From contig JNEM01015267.1 in the NCBI GenBank assembly GCA_000697335.1, positions 1-21,337 on the forward strand: 21,337 nt of DNA, written 5' to 3'. Source of the DNA: Conidiobolus incongruus B7586. Taxonomy: Eukaryota > Entomophthoromycota > Entomophthoromycetes > Entomophthorales > Conidiobolaceae. The notes below the pieces were generated by a model, which was not told the DNA's origin, did not search any database, and saw only the letters and a program-made list of their open reading frames with translations. This document shows positions 11,733 to 21,337 of the stretch, in pieces; positions within the stretch are counted from its first letter, which is position 1, and every line of letters starts with the position of its first letter. Position numbers and translations under genes: made by a program.

Positions 11733-12743
11733 ATGAAGTTATTTAATAGTACATCGTTTACATTCTCTGATTTAGTATGGTTAACATCGTATTTGTTAGC
11801 TCTGGTAACTACACATTTACTTTATAATAATAATTGAATTAATAGAAATTAGGGAGGCTGGTTCGCCTTGAGTGTTGGTGTCATTTTAATGAATAGTTGG
11901 ACTTATGTTTGGTTACATATTTTATTTTCTCTTAACGTTATCTTATTTATTATTTATGCAGTCCATTTAAATCATATTAAAACATATAAGCTTCCAGTAA
12001 TTTTTATATTCTTATTTAATAGCGCTCAGAGTACTAATAACTACACCAGCTAGTATTTTTAATAGTGATAAATGTTTCTTTAATAAGCAACATTTTATCT
12101 AGATTTTCTGATGAAAAGAATGAAATGTTTATTATTATATTAATTGGTACTTTGATTTTAATCACAGTAAATGTAATATTAGATCAAATACTTTAAATTA
12201 TATAATATATATTAAATTATTATACATTTAGCTATTCTGGATTTTTTTGTTGGGTAGTTCACCTGGTACTTTAGCATATTATTTGAGTGGACAAATAGAC
12301 GATCATTTCTTTACTGATGATGCTCATGATATTTCTGCCTTTGTTTCATTTATTGATGGAGAAGAATTTACCATGACCACCGGAACAACAGGTACAGATA
12401 TTAGTTATAATAGTGATGGGACTCCTAAATCCACAGGTCTTAAATGTCGTGCTCTATTCGATTGTAATCATTTATTTTCATTTATACAAAAATAAGATAC
12501 TGATTTGATATGATTAATAGATACTAAGAGTAGTGAAGATGAAGTATCATTTATTAAACATGAAGTAATGGAAATTCTGAACAGTAAAGGAAATTGGTGG
12601 AAAGTATTAAAAATGGATGGTACTGTTGGAATGGCTCCAAGCAATTATGTAATCATTGATAATTACATCATATTAATTATTTACTAATTTTAAGCTATAG
12701 TTAACGATGGTTAGTGTACAGAGTACAATAACATTACCTGAAT

Positions 12744-12787
<44 letters not shown>

Positions 12788-12793
12788 TCATAA
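11733..12793 (+). CDS. SHO1: Sho1-like osmosensor/adaptor: four TM segments plus SH3, six exons
   Basis: Exons: 11733-11804, 11853-11996, 12050-12166, 12232-12463, 12521-12648, 12701-12793. The five introns are 48, 53, 65, 57 and 52 nt. All have GTA donors. Introns 2 and 5 carry TACTAAT branch points and intron 4 has CTGAT. Splicing gives 261 residues. Membrane segments lie at about 12-37, 42-63, 69-89 and 98-119. The order, the short loops and the W-F/W-I-x-x-x-G-S end of segment 4 match yeast Sho1 as I recall it. A linker of about 60 residues follows (shorter than in yeast), then the SH3 domain at about 181-236. It shows the A-L-F-D-Y motif (185-189, with Tyr189 built across intron 4), an acidic RT loop (SSEDE), W214-W215, and P228-S-N-Y231. 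The C-terminus is 14 Asn plus Ser. In yeast, Sho1 sits in the plasma membrane and its SH3 binds the Pbs2 MAPKK in the HOG pathway; the same role is inferred here. Intron 3 has two in-phase donors six nt apart (12167 or 12173, adding Val-Asn). Retention of intron 5 would end the protein at 12687 with a hydrophobic tail. The gene is intact, with no frameshift needed. Confidence 0.85.
12746..12784 (+). repeat. (AAT)13 microsatellite coding for an Asn run
   Basis: Thirteen AAT units, followed by AAC, lie in frame in the last exon of the Sho1-like gene and give 14 Asn, then Ser and the stop codon. Length changes in whole units would lengthen or shorten the tail without touching the SH3 fold. Confidence 0.85.
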
Positions 12794-12852
12794 TTTAATC
12801 ACCCACCCTTATTACTCCATTTAGTAGATTATTTTCTCATGAATACATTTTG

Positions 12853-12858
12853 AATAAA
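12853..12858 (+). terminator. candidate poly(A) signal of the Sho1-like gene
   Basis: AATAAA about 60 nt past the TAA of exon 6, at a usual distance. The word is frequent in this composition. Confidence 0.4.
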
Positions 12859-14230
12859 ATGAATTAATTATTATATAAATATAATCTTCATCTAAATATA
12901 TATTAATTAGACTAATATATCAGTGATTATATAACTTGAAAAAAGACATTTAATTAGTAGAAAAAGAAATTTTAAATCTTATTAAAAGTATACATATATT
13001 TTCAATCAGATTTCAACTTTGTTATATTAATAGATAGTTCAAGTATGATTATTATATCTCAAGTTTTAGTAAATAATTAAATAAATTTATTCAAATATAT
13101 ATATATATATATTAAAATTGGAAATTAAAAATAAAATTTTATCATGAGTGAAGCCAAATCAAACTATAACTATGGAAATACCATATTATAATCTTATATT
13201 GATTTTGGTATGTATAATATGCAATATATCATAATAAATCAAGCAATTTTGTTTTAGATTCGAGTTTTGACTGATCACTATTTTTTCATTATATATTAGA
13301 AATAATTTTATTTTAATTTAATTCATCTTTTCAAATTACAAAAACAATTAAGTGTATTATATTTTTTTGATGACTTTATAGAAAAATTTTACCAGGCTTT
13401 TGAAATACATTAAAATTAATAATAATTAGATCAATCGTTTTTCATTCTGTATGCTGATAAATATTTGCTATTTTATTATTTGAATTAAAGTTGGATTACT
13501 CATCTCATTTATCCTATTTATATCCATTTGTGAATATGTTGAATATGAGTATATTGAATTATTATGAATCACATGATTTATAATTAAATTAATAAACAGT
13601 CATATTATGCTTTAAAAATGTTTTATAAAAATATTATTTTATATATGAGCAAATCAAATGTAGTGATAATATATATATATTTGATTGATTATCTAGCTCA
13701 ATATATTATAATTTAAATTGAATGATAATGCTCAGTTTAATGAATTATTAATTTCTTTTGATTTGGAAATACGATTGTACAAGTATAATGAAATCAAAAA
13801 TTCACAGCTGATGATAATAATAAATTTGAATATTTTAATAACTATTTAGGAAATATTTCAACTTTGATTGTAAATATATATTCAATTCTTTGAGGATAAT
13901 ATATTATACCTGTATCAAACTTATATACTATAGATAATAAAGGAATATCTATTCTTCTTATCTCTAATTATCATGTATTAAGTTGAAAAATCAATTATTC
14001 TCAAATTTTTATATTTAATACTTTTTATCATATTTTTCAAACCTTATCTTAGAAATCGACTGATCTAAGTAAATTTTTTTCCTATTTAGCACATATATGA
14101 AAACTTAAAATAAATTATAAACTACAAAAATTATAATATCCTTTGAAAATATTTTTAGAAAAAGAGAATTATGAAAATTATATTTTTATATTTATCTCAT
14201 TACTACAGTATCTCTGATCAATGTTGATGT
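12859..14230. other. AT-rich spacer, no gene seen
   Basis: About 1.4 kb of A+T-rich DNA between the Sho1-like gene and the LARP1 island. It has no open frame beyond chance and no RNA gene or element end. An (AT)9 tract lies at 13095-13112. Confidence 0.6.
13095..13112. repeat. (AT)9 microsatellite
   Basis: Nine AT units without interruption in spacer DNA. Confidence 0.9.
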
Positions 14231-14316
14231 GTATTTTTTCAATGACTAATAGCATCAAATGCTAACAGCCATTTGTGTAGGTTGACAGGATGGTTGGATG
14301 TTGTCATTATTGATAA

Positions 14317-14652
14317 TTAAAGTGGATGCACAGTAACACCAAACTGTCGATACCGTACTCCATCCAATCCAATTAAAATCTCATATCCATAATTTCCACA
14401 AATGATTGGCTTTGAGAATGAACGAAAAACGGTGAAATCAAAAGCTCCGTCAAAGGATGCCCACCAAGTGCCTTCTCCGTCCCACTGAACTAATTGGATT
14501 GATTGGTTGCGAATGCCTGGGCTTAATTAATTTTCCAATTAACTATCGTCATGATTTGAGCACTCATTCAACATCAATTGCTTTAGATTTTCCCACTCCA
14601 AAACTAATTTTATCCATTGCTTTTTGATTCGATTGGTGCATTTTTCATTTGT
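14317..14652 (-). pseudogene. unrecognised coding-like stretch on the minus strand
   Basis: On the minus strand a 69-codon open stretch (14526 down to 14320, stop at 14317-14319) has no ATG, so a start-based scan misses it. Its codons are rich in G at position 1 and its residues look like a folded domain: W-D-G-E-G-T-W-W near the start, several Gly/Phe/Tyr, and a V-R-Y-R-Q-F-G-V-T-V end. The same frame continues upstream for 37 more Trp/Leu/Lys-rich codons (14652 to 14542), separated only by two TAA codons at 14539-14541 and 14527-14529. A short intron could remove both, for example a donor GTGCTC with an acceptor in TTAATTAAG (42 nt), but these signals are weak and no upstream start exon was found. 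I recognise no family. It may be the 3' part of a divergent gene, a dead gene fragment, or chance. A 56-codon plus-strand frame (14457-14627) overlaps it and competes with this reading. Confidence 0.35.
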
Positions 14653-15028
14653 TCAAATCATCTAAACAATACGACTTTCGCATAGCATGACCAATGTTTT
14701 AAATACAACCGATCTTCGTAAGATGCCAGTCAAAACTTTTCTTCAATAAGTGATCACTCACTTTAAAGAACCCATCCAATCTTTATATACAAGGTACTGA
14801 CTTTATCCCTCATCTTCATTTCAAAATTTTACTGCAGTATTATATACATTTTTCTATCTTTGACTGTTATGCTCGATCCCTTGAAATTGTGTATACCTAA
14901 AGTTTGTTTCCAATCTCGATGTTTCTAAAATGCTACTACTTCACACCAACACTACATACTTTACTAAAATATTGTAAGCACTATACTCAGCCTATTCTTC
15001 CATTATAGTTAAAAGTTATCTTACCCTG
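14653..15028 (+). promoter_or_regulatory. promoter and 5' UTR region of the LARP1 gene
   Basis: A less AT-rich island directly before the LARP1 ATG. A TATA box, TTTATATA (14782-14789), would place transcription start near 14815 and a 5' UTR of about 210 nt. A second TATA-like TTATATACA lies near 14840. A GTAAGC...ATTATAG pair at 14974-15008 is only 35 nt long and probably too short to be an intron. Confidence 0.5.
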
Positions 15029-17104
15029 ATGACTTCCGTTGATAATTTGTCCCACTCTCTTGAACGCAACCTTTCCCTCCAAGACGGCACTTCAGGTAAT
15101 TTTATCTCCTTATTTATAAATATTGGTTCTCATATCACCCTATAATCAACATAAATCTGACTTTTTTTTAATTTTTAGTCGCAGACATTACCAATTCAAA
15201 CGTCTGGGCTGGTGCCATTAATCGCCGTTCAAGTGTCGGGCCTGCTCCTCCTCAATGCCCTACTCCAGCCAATGAAGAAGAACTCAAAGCTAATTTGATT
15301 TCTCAAGTGTAAGCCTCAAATTTTAATGATTATCAACCAAGGTAATAATTTGGATTTAGAGAATACTACTTTAGCGATGAAAACTTAGTCGTTGACGATT
15401 TTTTGCGTGAGCAGGTACTTTTATATGACTTTCTTTGAGAGGAATAGCGATTAATATTCTTTATTTTCAGATGGACTCAGAAGGATTTGTCCTTATCAGC
15501 TTAATCGCATCGTTTAATCGCATCAAGAGACTTAGTATCGATATTCCGTTTATTTCAGAAGCTTGGAAATTGAGTGACAAGTTGGAAGTCCGAGATAATA
15601 AGATACGCCGTAAGAAAGAATGGAGCAAATGGCTACCTAATCCTAATGCTAGCGCAGTTTCCAAAAATGGTAATTTCCCTTCAATTCCACACCCTTTCCC
15701 ACTAACATTTTCCACTTTTCCATAGCTGGAAACGTTTCGAACCGTAATAACGCTTCTTCTCATCATGTATCTTTTGCTGCTGGCACTGGTTTCAAATCTC
15801 GCAATCAGAGAAAAAGTAGAACCTCTCCAGCAAACTCTCCTGGATTCCGCCCACGCTACCAACCCGATGAAGACGATCTCTTCCAGCTTGATGAGGACCA
15901 AGTCGTCGACTCGAGCAAAAAGATTACCAAATACTATGCCAGTTCTGATGAATATGATTCGGATGATGACATTGATGATCAAACTGTCGAATCACTTTTA
16001 ATCGTCACCCAAAGACACCGTGATCGTTCCAGCCAAACTGAAGGACGCAAGGGCATGAATGATGACTTTAGCAAAATCATCAAAGAAGGTTTGGATCATT
16101 ATCAGAAGAATCTTCATGGTATCGATATCAAATCTCAAAAGAAATCTGATGCAGACAAGAAAGACGATGACGAAAGCAACCTGTCGTCTTCCGTTGGACG
16201 CAGCATTAACCGCAAACACATCAATATTAATAAGCCTAAGAGCAGAAAGTTCCCCTATCTCAGTCCTAAATTCATTCCAGTCAGAGGTCAAGACCATATT
16301 CCATCTATTGCTGGTTCTATGGGAACTACCCCCACTAGCCAAGCCAAGCACATCCGTCACCATAAAGATTCTCGTCAATATCAAGCTTCAGCCGCTGTAG
16401 GTTGGCTTTTGGATAAAAATGATGACGAATCCCACACTCCCCCTTCATCTGTTCCTAAGCAATTCAGTTATAGTGGCAGCTATGGAGGCGAAAGTCTTCT
16501 CTCTTCTTCTATGGATACTTATGGAAAATCATTCCCCAAGTTCGAACATCCCAGCCACGAACTCCTTCGTGAAAATGGATTTGTCCAGCATAAGTACCAT
16601 AAATTCCATGCTCGTGCACTCAAAGATAGAAAGCGCTTAGGTATTGGTCATAGTCAAGAAATGAACACACTTTTCCGATTCTGGTCTCATTTCTTGCGTA
16701 CTCACTTCAATCGTCAAATGTTCCGAGAATTCAGAAAGCTTGCTTTAGAAGATGCCGAATCTAACTATCGTTATGGCTTAGAATGTCTGTTTAGATTTTT
16801 CTCTTATGGTCTAGAAAAGAAATTCCGTGGCGACTTGTTCAAAGACTTCCAAGAACTTACCCTCAAGGATTATGAGCAAGGATATTACTACGGCTTGGAG
16901 AAATTTTGGGCTTATCTATTCTACCGTCAAGATAAGGAAACCCGTCCTTTAGAAATTAAAGAAGAATTGAAAAAAATTTTAGAAAATTTCCAAACAATTG
17001 ATGATTTCCGCAAATTGGATGTAAAGAAATCCGATCAACTTTCCTCTAGCCATCGTGCTAGATCTATTCCCAAGTCCTCTCCTTTGAATAAGGAGTCTGT
17101 TTAA
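15029..17104 (+). CDS. LARP1: LARP1 family RNA-binding protein: La motif plus DM15 cap-binding region
   Basis: Exons: 15029-15095, 15179-15308, 15360-15414, 15471-15669, 15726-17104. The introns are 83, 51, 56 and 56 nt, with GTAATT, GTAAGC, GTACTT and GTAATT donors; intron 4 has a CTAAC branch point. The product is 609 residues and cytoplasmic. The La motif (about 57-148) contains Q65, the E-Y-Y-F-S-D-E-N-L segment (67-75), D-D-F-L-R (78-82) and G-F (89-90). Exon 3 carries most of this signature, which confirms the splicing. A Ser/Asp/Arg-rich middle follows, then a conserved V-G-W-L-L-D box and three DM15 repeats (about 420-554). Compared with human LARP1 numbering from memory, cap-pocket residues R840, R847, R879, Y883, E886 and Y922 correspond to R468, R475, R507, Y511, E514 and Y550; human F844 is H472 here. 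LARP1 binds the cap and first bases of 5'TOP mRNAs and represses or stabilises them downstream of TORC1; the same role is inferred. Yeast Sro9/Slf1 have the La motif but lack DM15. The start is the first ATG of exon 1, with a TATA box upstream. Confidence 0.95.
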
Positions 17105-17241
17105 AGTCTTCCTTTACTTCGCTTCAAGATGAATCCAATTTCATTGGAATTATCTGCTTAACTCCTTTATTTTGTAACTTTTTTTGTTACCTAACATTTT
17201 TGTAAAATTTATATAATTGTATAAGAAATCATTAGATAAAT

Positions 17242-17247
17242 AATAAA
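17242..17247 (+). terminator. candidate poly(A) signal of LARP1
   Basis: AATAAA about 138 nt after the stop codon. It follows a T-rich 3' UTR that contains a small GTAAC/GTTAC inverted repeat around a T run (near 17175-17191). Confidence 0.45.
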
Positions 17248-17771
17248 CCAAAAAACATCATAAACATCTATAATTATGTTATATCTTAACTTTAACTCTT
17301 CTACTATATATTACATTTTAATATACAAATATCTCTCTTGTAAATTCATCCTTAAGTATTTCCTATATTGTGTATCACAATTGTAATTAAATCTCTTTAT
17401 TTGTAAATTATATAAATCATCGATAATAAATTTATATTGTTGAAGTAATATTAAACTTAAGTTATCAAACCTTTTAAATAACAATTTTGGCATTTTAAAT
17501 TTCTTTGTTTTTAGCTGATATATTATATATTTGTATTAGCTTCGCTTTTATTTTATTTAATTTGTATGATTAATCAAATGGAATAAAATTGATAATATTT
17601 TTGATGCTTTGAAATATTATTAATGTTATATCATATTGATGTTATATAGCATATAATATTGATATTTTTCTTTAATATAAAACTAATAATATATCATTAA
17701 TTACTTATATTGTAACAAATTTTAATAGATTTTGAAGTTAATGGATTGTGAAAGTAAATTAGCATATGTAT

Positions 17772-17789
17772 TATATATATATATATATA
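17772..17789. repeat. (TA)9 microsatellite
   Basis: Nine TA units in spacer DNA downstream of LARP1. Confidence 0.9.
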
Positions 17790-18409
17790 ATTACCAATTA
17801 ATTTTGCATATTGTGATATATAAAAACAAGGTATTTAAATTAAAATATGAATAAACAGATTTTAGAAATTATGATAAAAAATTTGTATAGAACTCTAAAC
17901 CAAAGTAGTACATATCAAATTGATATAAAACGATTATCAATATAACTTGAAAAAGATTAAAACATAGATTATATAACCTATATTATCAAACTCGAAATAT
18001 TTAATGCACTCATAATTAATTTAATAGGTTAATAAATTTAAATATTTCTCTAAACTATATAATATAAAATTGCTCAACCTAATTTAATAGATATTATTCT
18101 GATATTTCTAATCTGATAATGAACTATATTTAAACCGATTGTTGGATTCACTTTTTGTCAATTTGATTATTCACATTGCAACTTTCCTTTTTGATCTTGT
18201 TTAATATAAAAACTATATTTCAAACCATTTCAATGTTAATTAAATATAATTATATTTTACAATATCTTTTATATTCTATTTCCTTCTATTCAAATTGATA
18301 TCTGATCCTAACCTTTGAACAAAACGTATAATTTTAATTCCAATATATTAATTAATATAATGTGATATTTTATATGTTATAAGTTTGAAAAATTGATAAT
18401 AATGTAACC

Positions 18410-18431
18410 AATTTTATCATAATTAAATTCA
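18410..18431. repeat. short direct repeat, copy 1
   Basis: A 22-nt word running from AATTTTATCAT to AATTCA recurs with one mismatch at 18712-18733. It may be a chance match or the remnant of a small repeated sequence. Confidence 0.4.
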
Positions 18432-18711
18432 TTTTTTTATTGAAAAATGTATATCAATATATATTATTATCAAAGTTAATATAAAAAGAGTAACGTATAA
18501 TGATATCATTGAAAAAATAAGAAAGATTGCGATATTTATTATATTATTCCACCCAATTTTTTACTTTGAAAACCAAATTAATCTTTTTATTTAATATTTA
18601 GCAATGAATTCTAAATATTCGCCCTCTCATAACCTAGCAAATAATTAAAAATTCAGAATACTATTATAATATTGGAATCTTATATTAAATATTTTAAAAA
18701 AAATGATGATT

Positions 18712-18733
18712 AATTTTATCATAATTGAATTCA
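18712..18733. repeat. short direct repeat, copy 2
   Basis: Second copy of the word at 18410-18431, with 21 of 22 bases identical. The flanks show only loose similarity. Confidence 0.4.
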
Positions 18734-18754
18734 GATTTTCTCATTTTTCAATTT

Positions 18755-18775
18755 ATAATATAATATAATATAATG
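18755..18775. repeat. (TATAA)4 pentanucleotide repeat
   Basis: About four units of a 5-nt repeat, directly following the second copy of the short direct repeat. Confidence 0.8.
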
Positions 18776-21337
18776 ATACTCTATAAGTTAAATAATTTTG
18801 CTTTTTTAAATTGCAATTATTATAAATCAAATAAATTTATAATTTATAATATAAAATTTTAATAAATATATTTAAGTTAAGCATATGTAATAATATTTTA
18901 TTTCTATTAATAAGTAATTAATTTTAAAAACACTATTAATTTTGAATTAGACTTAAATTTAATATCAATATTGATATAGTATGTTTTTAATAATATGCAT
19001 TCAACAATTCAATAATTAATAATTTTAAATTCATTAACAATTACATTATATATGAGTTTAATTTTGTGATGTTTATCAACTAATATATAATGTTTTAATA
19101 ATCAATCCAAAACATAATATAAAATATATACTTCAAATTAAATATCAATATATTCGACTTTATTTTCAAATCATATTTTTTAGATGTTATAAAAATTTTT
19201 AAAACTAGGAACCAATTTACATAATCGATTCATTTTTTAATTTTGATTTTGAAACTAATATAAAGGTTTAAATTAAAAATATATAAGTTATTGATGCTAC
19301 TATTTTATTTATAAGAAACATTGGTCATTCTCCAAATATAAAAAGTACAATTTATTATACGATATATGAGATTTTATTTATAAATTATATACAAATAACT
19401 TTGAAAGTCTTACATCATAAATAATTCATTCACAAAAAACTGTAATTGAACATATAATTTTATATTTCTTGTTTAGGTCATATCCAAACTGCAATATAAT
19501 GAAAGATTTAAATACACCAATCTGTAATGCGAGAGTTGTTATTATAATGGCATATTAAATATAGATTTTCAGCATGCTATATCTAAATTCATTATATAAA
19601 ATATTAGTTTAATTGATTATATTCATTAATTGAGAATCAACTTTTAATTTTTCAAGAAATTAATATAAGCATATTACAACTCAAACTTATCCATTCTTTT
19701 TACCATAATTAATATATGTTTATCAATCATTACCCTTTTTGTTAAATAATTTATATTTTATATTTAAAAGTATATTGCTCATTTTATTTCTATAATAGAA
19801 TTTACCTTTTTTGAACAAAATAATCGGATATTTAATCCGAAATAGAAAATAAAGTTATATATATTAAAAAACAAAATCGATAAAAAACCAATATATATTA
19901 TGTTCAAAAAAAGTTAATTTCCTATCATGTTAATTTTTTTTCAATTTTATGTTTTTTGAACAAATATATTTATTGTCAAAGAAGTACCATTTATTAATTT
20001 CACTAGTAATATGATATTATAAATTTATAATTTACTAAAAAGAATTTATTAATGACTAATTATTTTTCATCATCAAATTACAAACCTTAAAAGATAATAA
20101 AATTAAGATTCGAATAATTAATTTATATGACTAAAAATTAAAATTGTCCAAAATTGATCATATTTGTTCAAGTCATGTACAAAGTCCGAAAATCCTAAAA
20201 AGGCAAGTTCTAACATTAATTTTAATATACTGCCTTAATTGACTGTAAATAACCAAAGAGTATATTTCTTGTAATATTGATTTCCTGATTTGTCTCTATA
20301 TGATATTAATAACATTGAAAATATTTATTTATCAAATTTTATATAATAATACCCACAATTACTATATGTTTTATTTATGCAATATATTTCATAATTGATA
20401 TCCTTATATTAAAGGTGTTTTGCATATGTTTAAGTAAGCATTACATAAATTTATAATCTAGTTATTCTAACACTTGTTTTATATCTCTATTTCAAGTAAA
20501 TTTATTTAATTTTTTATTTTTAATAATTAATTTAATAAATACTTTAGATTCTTTATATATTATTTTATATATATAATTTGTTTAATTACTTATATAAAAA
20601 TTTTTAATAATATTTATCCTTTTAAAAATATTTATTATTTAATATTATCATAATAAAAATGATCAACTTTCCCAATTTATTCATATTTTTTTCAATAAAA
20701 GATATAACTAAATATATTCATTTATATGGTAGCATCAATGGCTAAAATTAATTAATTTAATTTTTTTAATATAATATTTTTAATATTGGTGATAATACCA
20801 ATAAGAATTCATTGTAATTAGAAAATTTAAATTTCTAGTCCTATAAATATTAAATTGATTTTATCTTTAATCAAAAATTAATAAAAAAAATAAAAAGGTC
20901 TTTTGTCCTTAAAATAAATAAAAAACTTAGAAAAATCTTATTTATTATTATTTATTTATTAATTCAAATATTTATTTATAATATTTTTTTGTTATCAAAA
21001 ATTATTACCAATATTTAATATTTTAAAAAATTAAATTTTTTAAATATAAACTAAGTAATTTTTATTGAGTTTGTTTTTATAATATCCTAATAATTTAATT
21101 TGCATTTTAATTATATTAAATTTTATTAAATATTATATGGTTAATTCAAAATATTATAAAATTATTTAATTTTTTTTTAATTATTTTATAAAAATTATAA
21201 ATAATATTTTAATTCAAAATAATTTATTTAAATAATAATAATATATTATTTTCTTGAAATAGTATATAATTATATAATTATTATAATTTTTTAACTTAAT
21301 TCAAACTTTAAAATTATTATTATTTATATATTATTTA

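Larger units (their letters stand above)
17250..21337. other. AT desert of about 4.1 kb, no gene seen
   Basis: Spacer DNA to the end of the window, most extreme after about 20500. Open frames are chance-like; the longest, 60 codons at 17311-17493 on the minus strand, has no recognisable motif. It contains a (TA)9 tract, a (TATAA)4 tract and one short direct repeat. No RNA genes or element ends were recognised. Confidence 0.6.

Noticed and set aside
11997-12022. A 26-nt intron (and a 29-nt one near 12079-12107) in the Sho1-like gene
   Set aside because: These are far shorter than every other intron here. A single 53-nt intron ending at 12049 with a TACTAAT branch point gives a better protein.
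11868-12687. Reading the Sho1 region as a decayed pseudogene with several frameshifts
   Set aside because: All apparent shifts coincide with short introns with GT donors, AG acceptors and, for introns 2, 4 and 5, recognisable branch points. Joining the exons gives one uninterrupted conserved protein.
14457-14627. 56-codon plus-strand ATG frame upstream of LARP1
   Set aside because: It lies opposite the longer minus-strand open stretch, has no motif and would end before the likely LARP1 transcription start. I could not exclude it, but the minus-strand frame has the stronger coding look.
15467-15982. 171-codon minus-strand frame and 128-codon minus-strand frame (15998-16384)
   Set aside because: Both are antisense shadows of LARP1 exons 4 and 5, whose sense translation is a conserved protein; the first also runs across a clear LARP1 intron.
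1-21337. tRNA genes, CRISPR arrays, bacterial operon signals
   Set aside because: No tRNA box-B-like sequence within a cloverleaf context, no regularly spaced repeats, and introns plus gene families that are clearly fungal.

Overview
The window looks like nuclear DNA of a filamentous, probably early-diverging (Mucoromycota-like) fungus. This is inferred from several features: introns of about 48-83 nt with GTA-type donors and CTAAC/TACTAAT-type branch points; a Sho1-type osmosensor, a family confined to fungi; a fungal-style homeodomain protein with Ser/Gln/Asn-rich tails; and a LARP1 protein that keeps the complete animal-like DM15 cap-binding region. No bacterial signatures and no tRNA or rRNA genes were seen. 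The species cannot be named from the sequence.

Layout: 1-3.9 kb is very AT-rich spacer with a slightly less AT-rich, unrecognised patch near 1.23-1.9 kb. A single-exon homeodomain transcription factor gene lies on the minus strand (4002-4928), with its promoter to the right (to about 5.47 kb). A desert of more than 5 kb, rich in A+T and microsatellites, follows. At 10967-11299 there is a sharply bounded, GC-richer segment that looks like a solo LTR of a Ty3/gypsy-like element. About 430 bp downstream of it, at 11733-12793, a six-exon gene on the plus strand encodes a Sho1-like protein: four membrane segments, a short linker, an SH3 domain and an Asn homopolymer tail. Its exons are all short, so it appears only as fragments in a plain open-reading-frame scan. 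After another 1.4 kb desert, a start-less minus-strand open stretch (14317-14652) of protein-like composition lies in the upstream region of the LARP1 gene (15029-17104, plus strand, five exons, 609 residues). The last 4 kb is AT desert, most extreme after about 20.5 kb.

The three genes do not form an operon or an obvious pathway. They are separate regulatory and signalling genes: a DNA-binding regulator, a membrane osmosensor/adaptor of the HOG MAP-kinase branch, and a translational regulator that binds mRNA caps downstream of TOR. The most useful result is the reconstruction of the Sho1-like gene from splice signals. The most open question is the minus-strand coding-like stretch at 14.3-14.65 kb.
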